Shown here piece after piece: positions 10,193 to 17,154 of a stretch of DNA of 64,000 nucleotides (positions within the stretch are counted from its first letter, which is position 1; the number at the start of each line of letters is the position of its first letter). A model generated the notes under the pieces. That model saw only the letters and a list, made by a program, of their open reading frames with translations. It searched no databases and was not told where the DNA came from. The translations under genes were made by a program, and so were the position numbers. The stretch comes from Exiguobacterium aurantiacum (GTDB taxonomy: Bacteria; Bacillota; Bacilli; Exiguobacteriales; Exiguobacteriaceae), in contig NZ_CP101462.1 of NCBI RefSeq assembly GCF_024362205.1, positions 152,501-216,500 on the forward strand, in the 5' to 3' direction.

Positions 10193-10224
10193 GGCCAAGA
10201 TCTTTCGGGATCTTGGCTTTTTTT
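10193..10224 (+). terminator. glmS terminator
   Basis: Stem GCCAAGATC / GATCTTGGC with seven T. Confidence 0.93.
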
Positions 10225-10231
10225 GTTGTGA

Positions 10232-10260
10232 TTTACGTCATGCGAACCGGCTTGTATACT
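10232..10260 (+). promoter_or_regulatory. Sigma-A promoter of the leader peptide / MFS gene
   Basis: TTTACG at 10232-10237 and TATACT at 10255-10260, spacer 17. Positioned to transcribe the leader ORF and attenuator. Confidence 0.65.
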
Positions 10261-10289
10261 GAAGGTATAACGACTAAGGAGAGAACGCC

Positions 10290-10343
10290 ATGCGAATCCA
10301 ACTAGTTAACACATTCATCCTGCCGGAGGACGTGCGTTCATAA
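10290..10343 (+). CDS. 17-residue leader peptide of the MFS gene
   Basis: Short ORF MRIQLVNTFILPEDVRS preceded by AAGGAG at about 10276-10281 with good spacing. It lies between the promoter and the efflux gene and ends 60 bases before it. Its last codons (10324-10330, CGGAGGA) form one arm of an RNA switch. Known precedent: drug-inducible resistance genes such as erm, cat and some tet and MFS genes use leader peptides on which a drug-stalled ribosome remodels the mRNA. The role here is inferred from this layout; the inducing compound is unknown. Confidence 0.68.
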   Translation: MRIQLVNTFILPEDVRS

Positions 10344-10393
10344 GTTGGCCACCTCCTCCGATGATTCACTGTATCGGAACAAACTATCGGAGG
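10324..10393 (+). promoter_or_regulatory. Translational attenuator with mutually exclusive stems
   Basis: Segment 1 CGGAGGA (10324-10330, inside the leader ORF) pairs perfectly with segment 2 TCCTCCG (10354-10360). Segment 2 extended, CCTCCGAT (10355-10362), also pairs perfectly with segment 4 ATCGGAGG (10386-10393), which contains the exporter's Shine-Dalgarno. CCGAT can also pair with ATCGG at 10373-10377 (segment 3). Pairing 1:2 would leave the ribosome binding site open; 2:4 would close it. Confidence 0.65.
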
Positions 10394-10403
10394 AACCATA
10401 CAA

Positions 10404-11586
10404 TTGAAGATTCAACAGCTTTACTATGCGGTCACGAGTTCGCGCTCGCTCATCATACAGATGGTGTTCACGTTGAACGCCATCTATTATGTGACGACCG
10501 CCGAGTTGAATGCGTTACAACTCGTCTTGATTGGAACGATTTTAGAAGTATCGATTTTACTATTCGAGCTGGCCACCGGTCTCGTCGCCGATTTATATGG
10601 GCGGAAGCGGTCAATGGTCATCGGCATCGGTTTGATTGGATTGGCCCATTTGCTAGAAGGGGGCATCCCTGAATTTTGGGCCATCGCGGTCGCGTCAGCG
10701 CTATGGGGTATCGGCTGGACGTTCATCAGCGGGGCCGAACAGGCATGGATTGCCGATGAGATGGGGAATGACGGGTTAGAACAAGTGTTTTTGCGAGGCG
10801 CTCAATATAGTTCGCTCGGCCGCTTCGTCGGAATTGGGCTTGCCGTGCTCCTCGCCGAAGTCACGTCCGTCCAAACGACAATCGTGCTCGCCGGTGGGAT
10901 GTTGGTCATGCTCGCGATCATCGCATGGCGCGTCTTGCCAGAGACGCGGTTCGAACCGATCACGCGGGCCGATACCTCGAACCTCGTGCAAGCAAAACGG
11001 ACGGTTCGGGACGGATACACCCATATCCGTGGCAATTCGATTCTCGTCGGCTTGGCTGCCATCACGCTCGTCTGGGGTCTCGCTAGTGAAGGATTCGACC
11101 GGTTATGGGGTGCGCATTTGATTGAGACGTTCCAGTTGTCGGAACAGGCGGCCGTGTATTGGTTCGGCTTGTTCTATGCCGTCGCGTTTCTATTCAACAT
11201 GCTGGTGTTGAAAGGTGTCGAGCTATACGTCAAAGGACGCTATGCGACGACCTTGTTTTGGTTCAACGTGTTGCTCATCGTTGCGATGCTTGCTTTCGCT
11301 TTGGTCGGACAGTTTTGGGTGGCCGTGTTGCTGTATTGGACGATTGCGGCACTGCGCAACGTGCACTACCCGCTTATGAGCGTCATGACGAACGAGCGGC
11401 TCCCGTCGAAAGGCCGGGCCGACGATTTTGTCGATGTTCGGTCAGGTCGACGCGTTCGGTCAAGTCGCCGGGGGACCGTTGATTGGACTGCTCGCCCTGT
11501 ACACGTCGATTCAAGGAGGGCTCGGGGCAGCGGCGCTCTTGCTCCTCCCGATGTTGGTTTTCTTGAGAAAAATCAAGCACCATTGA
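10404..11586 (+). pseudogene. MFS efflux transporter, frameshifted near the C-terminus
   Basis: Major facilitator superfamily exporter of about 12 helices. The MFS motif between helices 2 and 3 reads GLVADLYGRKRSM. The TTG start at 10404 has GGAGG at 10389-10393. Around 11420-11421 an extra base shifts the frame: upstream reads GRA, and the +1 frame then continues with a hydrophobic C-terminus (LSMFGQV, GGPLIGLLALYTS, VFLRKIKHH) stopping at 11586 just before a terminator. Without correction the frame runs to 11639 through the terminator with a polar, arginine-rich tail, so helices 11-12 would be lost. Either a real inactivating mutation or a sequencing error. Resembles drug or macrolide exporters, substrate unknown. 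Translation appears governed by the upstream leader peptide and attenuator. Confidence 0.75.
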
Positions 11587-11589
11587 GGC

Positions 11590-11626
11590 AAAGACCGTCC
11601 CGTGATTCGTTCGGGGGCGGTCTTTG
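11590..11626 (+). terminator. MFS gene terminator
   Basis: Stem AAAGACCG / CGGTCTTT with inner pairing TCCCG/CGGGG. It follows the restored stop at 11586 and would be coding in the frameshifted reading, supporting the frameshift. Confidence 0.75.
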
Positions 11627-11738
11627 TGTGACGATGTGAGGAATTCTACAGTCAAGTGCCATATTAAATGATAGAACTCGTTTGATTATTAGAAAAGTGG
11701 TCAATAGGATAGTAGAGCATATAAAGGGGATGAACATC

Positions 11739-12299
11739 ATGAATATTGTTCATGGAGGTCACCGGACGCATTGGGCAATCGGGTTGTTGATCGGTTTAGG
11801 GTCGTTCCTGCTCAGCAGTTTCCTCTTCAGTCTCTTTATTGAAACCGGTGTGCTCGTCACGTTCCTCACCGGTGTCGTCGGCAGCGTCCTGTTGTTCTTA
11901 TTGCTCGGTCACCGTGAACACTTGATTCGAAATGTCGGATTGAGCACGATTGGCATGGTCGCCGCCATCTTGCTCGGGTTTGCGGTCGGCGAAACGTTCA
12001 CGGCCATCTTCCCATCACTCGGTGACACGTACGGAAACACGGCATTCTTGATTATGGTGACGACGGCCTTCGGTACGATGCTCGGTGTCATCGTGTACGG
12101 GAAGAAAGCACTTAGCTTCTTCCTATTGGCCAGCTTCGTCACGGCACTCGTGTTGACCGTTTTGATTGAAGTCACGAACGTGATGCAAGGCCAATTTTGG
12201 CAAGGGGTCGATTTGAATTACGTGCTCATCGTGACGACAATCGGAGCGGTGGCCGGTTTCGCGCTCGGACTATTCGAGGATGTGAAGCATGCGCATTAA
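11739..12299 (+). CDS. Multi-pass membrane protein of unknown function
   Basis: 186 residues with about five hydrophobic helices (residues ~10-35, 38-56, 66-88, 100-118, 124-145, 160-180 are the candidate segments). No family motif recognised. ATG 11739 chosen because AAAGGGG at 11723-11729 is nine bases upstream; the frame is open to 11682 but those starts lack a binding site. It stands alone between two terminators, so it is a single-gene unit in the cytoplasmic membrane. Confidence 0.8.
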   Translation: MNIVHGGHRTHWAIGLLIGLGSFLLSSFLFSLFIETGVLVTFLTGVVGSVLLFLLLGHREHLIRNVGLSTIGMVAAILLGFAVGETFTAIFPSLGDTYGNTAFLIMVTTAFGTMLGVIVYGKKALSFFLLASFVTALVLTVLIEVTNVMQGQFWQGVDLNYVLIVTTIGAVAGFALGLFEDVKHAH

Positions 12300-12301
12300 T
12301 T

Positions 12302-12328
12302 AAAAGATCGCCGCGAGGCGGTCTTTTA
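12302..12328 (+). terminator. Terminator after the 11739 gene
   Basis: Stem AAAAGATCGCC / GGCGGTCTTTT, four-base loop. Confidence 0.8.
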
Positions 12329-12430
12329 ATGTGTCAAAGCGATAACAAATCATCGTATCGGTCTCAAAAACGTCTCATCACCTTAGCAGCAGGGTAACGT
12401 ATACACATAAAGACGTAAGGGAGAGATTCG

Positions 12431-12991
12431 ATGAGACAGAAAAAATGGATGACGGGTTTGAGCGCGATGTTGCTCGCGACGACTTTGGCAGCTTGTGGGG
12501 ATGCCGAGGAAGAACAGACGAGCGATTCGACAGAAGAACATTCGGACCATTCGATGATGGACCATTCGGGATCAGGAGAGGTGCCGAGCGGGTTAAGTGA
12601 AGCGACAGATCCGACGTTCCCGGTCGGGTCGACCGCGATGATGACGGCCGACCACATGCCGGGCATGGATGGCACCGAAGCGACAATCGTCGGTGCATAT
12701 GACACGACCGTCTATTCGGTTTCTTATACCCCGACGGATGGAGGTGACCCGGTCGAAGATCACAAGTGGGTCATCCATGAAGAACTCGACAATCCAGGTG
12801 AGGCACCGTTAGAAGAAGGGACCGAAGCCACTCTGGCCACGGACCACATGGACGGGATGGACGGCGCCGAGGCGACGATTGATTCGGCCGAACAGACGAC
12901 GGTGTATATGGTCGACTTCACCACAAACGACGGGGAAGACGTCACGAACCATAAATGGGTCACAGAAGATGAACTCGAAGCCATGAACTAA
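12431..12991 (+). CDS. ydhK: YdhK-type lipoprotein (two DUF1541 repeats)
   Basis: Secreted lipoprotein: signal peptide with lipobox LAAC, Cys22 being the acylation site, then a His/Met/Asp-rich linker (residues ~35-47). Two copies of the DUF1541/YdhK domain follow, each with an ADHMPGMDG- or TDHMDGMDG-like segment, ATI and ending HKWV (about 65-118 and 127-180). The Met/His-rich segments suggest metal, perhaps copper, contact; homologues often sit near copper genes, but none is adjacent here. 186 residues, ATG with GGGAGAG upstream. Confidence 0.88.
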   Translation: MRQKKWMTGLSAMLLATTLAACGDAEEEQTSDSTEEHSDHSMMDHSGSGEVPSGLSEATDPTFPVGSTAMMTADHMPGMDGTEATIVGAYDTTVYSVSYTPTDGGDPVEDHKWVIHEELDNPGEAPLEEGTEATLATDHMDGMDGAEATIDSAEQTTVYMVDFTTNDGEDVTNHKWVTEDELEAMN

Positions 12992-12996
12992 GGATG

Positions 12997-13024
12997 AACC
13001 TCAGAGTAATCTGAGGTTTTTATT
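12997..13024 (+). terminator. ydhK terminator
   Basis: Stem AACCTCAG / CTGAGGTT followed by TTTTAT. Confidence 0.85.
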
Positions 13025-13043
13025 CATTTACGATGATTATTTA

Positions 13044-13072
13044 TTGATAAACGATAAAAGTGAGGTTATGAT
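13044..13072 (+). promoter_or_regulatory. Sigma-A promoter of the DUF2975/HTH pair
   Basis: TTGATA at 13044-13049 and TATGAT at 13067-13072, spacer 17. An inverted repeat ATGAAGC (13071-13077) / GCTTCAT (13097-13103) spans the start-proximal leader and includes the GAGGTGG ribosome binding site region. Confidence 0.65.
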
Positions 13073-13104
13073 GAAGCTATCAAACGAAGTGAGGTGGCTT
13101 CATC

Positions 13105-13584
13105 ATGAAACGAGAGACGGTTTTTTTACGGTTGGCCGTATTCGTTCTGGCTGTCCCGATTGTGGCGGCCTGCTTATTTTTGCTTCCGTACATTTGGCGC
13201 GAGGCGGTCGAGAGCGGGAGTTGGATTGAGGACTCGATTCGCCCGATTGTGATTGGCATGTACGTATCGGCCATTCCGTTCTTCATTGCGCTGTTCCAAG
13301 CGTTCATGTTGCTACGGTTGATTGACCGCGATGAAGGGTTCTCGTATCGGGCTGTCCAATCACTCCGCATGATCAAGTATTGTGCGTTGGCGATCACGGC
13401 CGTTTATATCGGGACGCTCCCGTTCTTCTACTGGTTCGCCGAGCGAGATGATGCGCCTGGATTCCTTCTCATCGGGCTCGTCTTTGTGTTTGCCGCGTTC
13501 GTCGTCGCCGTATTCGCGGAACTGTTACAGAAACTATTGAAGCGTGCCATCGACATGAAGCAAGAAAATGATTTGACGGTCTGA
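13105..13584 (+). CDS. DUF2975 membrane protein
   Basis: 159 residues with four transmembrane helices (about 8-28, 47-67, 88-110, 120-140) and the FSYRAVQSLRMIKYCAL stretch typical of DUF2975 proteins. No enzymatic motif. The family is regularly encoded just upstream of a small Cro/CI-type regulator, as here, where the next gene starts 10 bases after the stop. Role in the membrane is unknown. Confidence 0.85.
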   Translation: MKRETVFLRLAVFVLAVPIVAACLFLLPYIWREAVESGSWIEDSIRPIVIGMYVSAIPFFIALFQAFMLLRLIDRDEGFSYRAVQSLRMIKYCALAITAVYIGTLPFFYWFAERDDAPGFLLIGLVFVFAAFVVAVFAELLQKLLKRAIDMKQENDLTV

Positions 13585-13594
13585 GGTGAGATAG

Positions 13595-13801
13595 ATGGCG
13601 ATTATCGTAAATCTTGACGTAATGTTGGCGAAACGAAAGATGAGTGTGACCGAGCTGTCTGAAAAAGTCGGTATCACAATGGCAAACTTGTCGATCTTAA
13701 AGACGGGCAAAGCGAAAGCGATTCGTTTCTCGACGCTCGAAGCAATCTGTCAGGCGCTCGCCTGTCAGCCGGGCGACATTTTAGAATATCGGGAAGAGTG
13801 A
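13595..13801 (+). CDS. Small Cro/CI-family transcriptional regulator (YozG-like)
   Basis: 68-residue single-domain helix-turn-helix protein: VTELSEKVGITMANLSILKTGK is the DNA-binding segment (about 18-40), followed by FSTLEAICQALACQPGDILEY, the usual end of YozG/YdeA-like regulators. GAGGTGAG ribosome binding site and ATG. Co-transcribed with the DUF2975 gene, which it probably regulates by analogy with the many two-gene units of this kind. Confidence 0.9.
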   Translation: MAIIVNLDVMLAKRKMSVTELSEKVGITMANLSILKTGKAKAIRFSTLEAICQALACQPGDILEYREE

Positions 13802-13804
13802 TGG

Positions 13805-13829
13805 ACAGGGCGATCGCCCTGTTTTTTTG
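13805..13829 (+). terminator. Terminator after the HTH gene
   Basis: 16-base palindrome CAGGGCGATCGCCCTG followed by seven T. Confidence 0.92.
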
Positions 13830-13897
13830 TGGAGTTTGAAACATTTTCCATCACGTTGCATATAAGACAGGAAAGAAGAACGAAAAGGGGAAACAAG

Positions 13898-14584
13898 ATG
13901 ATTCAGACATGGAATGAACGGGCGCACAAAGCGTTAAAAGGAAAGGCAAGGCTATTACTCATCTGGTCGTTCGCCTGCTCTGTGATGTTAGAATTGGGAT
14001 TGATGGCAGACCCGACTTATTACGGTTTGACGGTGGAGTCATTGCCGCTGACCGTGCTCAGTTTAGGTGGCATCTTAGTTTATATCGCCCTTTATCCGGT
14101 TAACGTCGGATACAACTGGCTCATCTTAAAGACGGTACGAGATCAGCCGATTCGCTGGAGTGATGTGTTCGACCCGTTTCGTCACCGCTATGGAAAACAT
14201 TTGCTCGCAACAATTCTCGTCATATTGTTCCAAGTACTATGGACATTGTTGCTAGTCGTACCAGGAATCATAAAGTATTTCTCGTATGCGTTCACATACT
14301 TTATCTTACGCGACGAACCAGAACTGTCTGCTACAGAGGCAATCACAAAATCGAGAACGATGATGCGCGGACGAAAGTGGGATGCGTTCAAACTCATTTT
14401 GCCATTCGTTCCGATGTATCTAGTCGGTTTGACTTTTTATATACAACTCGACTTGGTCATCCTCGGGTCATGGATTTTCCTTGTCGCACTAGCACTCATC
14501 CGCCCGTTCATCGTCAGCCGTTTCGCCGTCATGTATGAAGACGCGCGTATCGAGTATGACGAGCAGTGGGATCGCTCGGCGTGA
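13898..14584 (+). CDS. DUF975 family membrane protein
   Basis: 228 residues with five to six hydrophobic segments. Family signatures: WNERAHKALKGK at the N-terminus, VVPGIIKYFSYAFTYFILRDEPELSATEAITKSRTMMRGRKWDAFKL in the centre (about 135-180), and a final RFAVMYEDARIE. ATG 13898 is chosen because AAAAGGGG lies eight bases upstream. Single gene; function of the family is not established. Confidence 0.88.
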   Translation: MIQTWNERAHKALKGKARLLLIWSFACSVMLELGLMADPTYYGLTVESLPLTVLSLGGILVYIALYPVNVGYNWLILKTVRDQPIRWSDVFDPFRHRYGKHLLATILVILFQVLWTLLLVVPGIIKYFSYAFTYFILRDEPELSATEAITKSRTMMRGRKWDAFKLILPFVPMYLVGLTFYIQLDLVILGSWIFLVALALIRPFIVSRFAVMYEDARIEYDEQWDRSA

Positions 14585-14652
14585 AGCGCATCGGTTCCGG
14601 CGTATGAGTCCTCGGCCATGATACAATCTTCCTGACAGAAGGGGGAATGGAC

Positions 14653-15585
14653 ATGAACATCGGTATTATTGGTGCCGGACTGAGCGGGATTGTCGCAGCA
14701 CGCGACCTTGTGCGTCACGGCCATACAGTTGAATTGATTGAGAAGAGTCGGAGCGTTGGGGGACGCTTGGCGACGAGGCGGATCGGAGACGGCAAAGCCG
14801 ATCACGGAGCTGTCTATTTCACCGTACGAGGGGAAGAACTCAAACAAGATGTCGCCGACTGGCAGACGAGAGGGTGGGTGAACGTCTGGTACGCTGACCC
14901 GTATCCGCGCTACGTCGCCGTCGATGGGATGAACGCCTTGGCCAAACGGTTGGCCGACGGGTTGACCGTCCATTTGAACGAGCGGGTCGAGACGGTCACG
15001 ACCCGAGATGGTCAGGTCAGTGTCAAGACGGATGTGACGACGCGACAGTATGACTGTCTCCTCATCACGTCGCCGCTCCCGCAGACGCTCGACTTGCTCG
15101 CAGATTTTCCAGTCGATGCGGCGTTACGTGAATTGACGTACGCCCCGACGTTTGTCGGTTTGTTCGAATTGGCAAGCGATACTCCCATCGGTCCGGACGG
15201 GATTCTCGATACAGACTTGGCGCCGAGTATCTTGAAAGTCATCAACAACCGCCAAAAAGGCATCTCGGCGACCGAACTCGTCAGTGTCTATATGGACGAG
15301 TCGTGGAGCGAGGAGTGGTATGAACGAGCGGACGAAGACACGCTTCGTGAGATTGAGCGCCTGTTGCAAACGGTGACAGGGTCGGCGGTGGTTCAATCGA
15401 GGCAGTTGAAACGGTGGCGCTATGCGCAGGCGACCGACGTCTGGAACGAGCCTTACCATCGATTGCGGGACGAGCCGATTTTCTTGGCCGGTGACGTCTT
15501 CCTCGAGCCGGATGACGCTTCAGGCCGGACTCGGTTCGAGAGCGCGTACGTCTCAGGACTCCGTGTCGCGGAAGCGATGCGCTAA
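14653..15585 (+). CDS. Renalase-like FAD/NAD(P)-dependent amine oxidoreductase
   Basis: Rossmann FAD-binding motif GAGLSGIVAARDLVRHG at residues ~8-24 with acidic ELIEKS downstream, then VGGRLATRR typical of renalase/amine-oxidase-like proteins. The C-terminal EPIFLAGDVF and RFESAYVSGLRVAEAM are the usual second FAD contact. 310 residues, soluble. ATG 14653 (MNIGIIGAG) has AAGGGGG seven bases upstream; ATG 14647 is too close to it. Known renalases oxidise isomeric forms of NAD(P)H; the substrate here is not readable. Confidence 0.85.
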   Translation: MNIGIIGAGLSGIVAARDLVRHGHTVELIEKSRSVGGRLATRRIGDGKADHGAVYFTVRGEELKQDVADWQTRGWVNVWYADPYPRYVAVDGMNALAKRLADGLTVHLNERVETVTTRDGQVSVKTDVTTRQYDCLLITSPLPQTLDLLADFPVDAALRELTYAPTFVGLFELASDTPIGPDGILDTDLAPSILKVINNRQKGISATELVSVYMDESWSEEWYERADEDTLREIERLLQTVTGSAVVQSRQLKRWRYAQATDVWNEPYHRLRDEPIFLAGDVFLEPDDASGRTRFESAYVSGLRVAEAMR

Positions 15586-15607
15586 ACCTTCTTCGGAAGG
15601 TTTTTTT
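15584..15607 (+). terminator. Terminator after the oxidoreductase gene
   Basis: Stem AAACCTTC / GAAGGTTT with TTCG tetraloop and a T-run, overlapping the stop codon. Confidence 0.9.
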
Positions 15608-15657
15608 CATGACCGTGCCGAATAGTCAGACATATGAATTGGAGAGGGGAATCAGAC

Positions 15658-16131
15658 ATGGGGATGGTTGGCGCATACATGCGGGTATCGGTCGAAGAGT
15701 TGACAGCACTGCTTCAAGAGCCGAAGCGTTTCGAGCAACTGTTAGAAGATGAGGAACGACAGACCGATATCGATAAGGCGTGGCACGGTCTTTACTTTTT
15801 ATTGACCGGGGCGACCGATTTGAACGAGATCGACCGTCATTCGCTCGGGAAGGCAGTCTTCGGAGGGGATGTCATCGACGAAGAGACGGGCATCGCCTAT
15901 TTGATGCCGGGAGAAGTCGAGGACTTGTCGACCCGACTTCAATACATCGAGCTGGAGGCGCTAGAAGCGCGCTACGACGTCGCGACGATGAACGAGCAGG
16001 AACTGTACCCATTTGAACGGGAGTGGGGACTCGAGGAAAAACAGTACTTATTGGACCAGTTCGATGAGTTGAAACGTGTCTTCGCCCAGGCGTCGAGACA
16101 GCGGGAGGCGCTCGTCACATGGATCGGGTAA
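15658..16131 (+). CDS. DUF1877 (YfbM-like) protein
   Basis: 157 residues. MGMVGAYMRVSVEEL at the start, DKAWHGLYFLLTG (about 40-52) and a final FERAS-like acidic/helical part are characteristic of the YfbM/DUF1877 family, small soluble proteins of unknown function. ATG 15658 has GGAGAGGGG upstream; the frame is open to ATG 15634 without a comparable site. The next gene overlaps it by 13 bases, so the two are probably co-translated. Confidence 0.87.
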   Translation: MGMVGAYMRVSVEELTALLQEPKRFEQLLEDEERQTDIDKAWHGLYFLLTGATDLNEIDRHSLGKAVFGGDVIDEETGIAYLMPGEVEDLSTRLQYIELEALEARYDVATMNEQELYPFEREWGLEEKQYLLDQFDELKRVFAQASRQREALVTWIG

Positions 16132-16622
16132 GCGTAAAGGCGTTACGTCTTCAAGATGAGGCGTTGCTGTATGTGTTCGAGTGCGAGAATCGCACGTATT
16201 TCGAGCGTTCCATTCCGAGCCGAGGCGATACCTACTATGAGCCGGAATCATTCCATCAGGCGTTGCAGCAACTATTGAGCGAGCAGACGAACGGGGACGG
16301 GTACTATTACTTGATTTGGCGCGACGACACAATCGTCGGGCGTCTGAACGTTCATCATACCGATGCCGACACTGGCGAGGTCGGTTACCGGGTCGGAGCG
16401 GAGCATGGGGGACGCGGATATGCCACGACGGCCCTGCGACAATTGTTGACGTTCGAGTTGCCTGGATTCAATCGATTGAGAGCCGAGACGACGAGCGACA
16501 ATGTGGCGTCCCAACACGTATTAAGGGGTGCCGGTTTTATCCGTGACGGCGAGGTACGACAGATGGAATGGGGAGGACAAACGCTGACGTTTTATACGTA
16601 TGTATATCCACTCGACCGATGA
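16119..16622 (+). CDS. GNAT N-acetyltransferase (RimJ/RimL type)
   Basis: 167 residues. The acetyl-CoA pyrophosphate-binding region reads RVGAEHGGRGYATTALRQLL (about 85-105), preceded by the beta-4 strand EVGYRV and followed by NVASQHVLRGAGF typical of RimJ/RimL relatives. Overlaps the DUF1877 gene by 13 bases. Acetylates a protein or small-molecule amine with acetyl-CoA; substrate unknown. One of ten GNAT genes in the window. Confidence 0.88.
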   Translation: MDRVSVKALRLQDEALLYVFECENRTYFERSIPSRGDTYYEPESFHQALQQLLSEQTNGDGYYYLIWRDDTIVGRLNVHHTDADTGEVGYRVGAEHGGRGYATTALRQLLTFELPGFNRLRAETTSDNVASQHVLRGAGFIRDGEVRQMEWGGQTLTFYTYVYPLDR

Positions 16623-16648
16623 AGGAGCGGCTTCATCGGTCATTTTAG
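16614..16648 (+). terminator. Terminator after the GNAT gene
   Basis: 11-bp stem GACCGATGAAG / CTTCATCGGTC overlapping the GNAT stop, followed by ATTTTAG; the T-tract is short. Confidence 0.7.
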
Positions 16649-16677
16649 TTGACCGCTCTTAGTTTAGGGCATAAACT
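16649..16677 (+). promoter_or_regulatory. Promoter of the marR-MMPL operon
   Basis: TTGACC at 16649-16654 and TAAACT at 16672-16677, spacer 17. The -10 lies inside the first operator box. Confidence 0.6.
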
Positions 16678-16705
16678 ATCTTTATCTAGTTTAGGGGGTA
16701 AACCA
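16660..16705 (+). promoter_or_regulatory. Two MarR operator boxes
   Basis: Perfect inverted repeat TAGTTTA-N5-TAAACTA at 16660-16678 and a near-copy TAGTTTA-N5-TAAACCA at 16687-16705, centres 27 bases apart. The first covers the -10, the second covers the ribosome binding site AGGGGG. Strong candidate for autorepression by the MarR protein starting at 16708. Confidence 0.78.
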
Positions 16706-16707
16706 AA

Positions 16708-17151
16708 ATGAAAGAATTGATGCGGGAGGCCGTCCAGTTGTTCGAAGAGGTCATGTTCCAAGGTGCGGAGCATGTCATCGAGGCGATGGACGGTGACGTC
16801 TGGCATGACTATTCGCGGGAACAACTGCAGCTGCTCAAGCTGCTCGAACAGTTCGGTCCGATTCAAGCCGGCCAGTTGGCCCAAAAACAAGGAGTTCATA
16901 AGAGCGCCGTCTCCAACCGGTTAAAAAAGCTCGTCGACAAAGAGCTCGTCGTCAGTCGACGCGGGCATGACCAGCGCGAGCGGTTGATTGAGTTGACTGA
17001 ATCAGGTCGTCGGGTCGTCGAAGAAGCGGATGCGGCCGTCTACCGTTACGTCGAATCGTTGCTCGACGGAAACATCGAAGAGACAGAAATCGAACAGTTC
17101 GTCCGGACGTTCCGGAAAATTAAACAGCTGCTTCGAATTGGGGAGGAATAA
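16708..17151 (+). CDS. MarR family transcriptional regulator (YdgG-like)
   Basis: 147-residue winged-helix repressor. DNA-recognition part GQLAQKQGVHKSAVSNRLKKLVDKELVVSRRGHDQRERLIELTESG (about 55-100) carries the MarR wing DQRERLIEL; the flanking helices form the dimer interface. ATG with AGGGGG, which lies inside the second operator box. The next gene, an MMPL exporter, begins four bases after the stop, the same pairing as B. subtilis ydgG-ydgH. It probably represses both and is released by a ligand that the exporter handles. Confidence 0.92.
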   Translation: MKELMREAVQLFEEVMFQGAEHVIEAMDGDVWHDYSREQLQLLKLLEQFGPIQAGQLAQKQGVHKSAVSNRLKKLVDKELVVSRRGHDQRERLIELTESGRRVVEEADAAVYRYVESLLDGNIEETEIEQFVRTFRKIKQLLRIGEE

Positions 17152-17154
17152 CAC

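Noticed and set aside
11587-11639. Polar C-terminal tail of the MFS frame beyond 11586
   Set aside because: It runs through a terminator and replaces conserved transmembrane helices; explained by the frameshift.
16614-16648. GNAT-end hairpin as an attenuator of the following marR operon
   Set aside because: It precedes the marR promoter at 16649-16677, so it belongs to the GNAT transcript.
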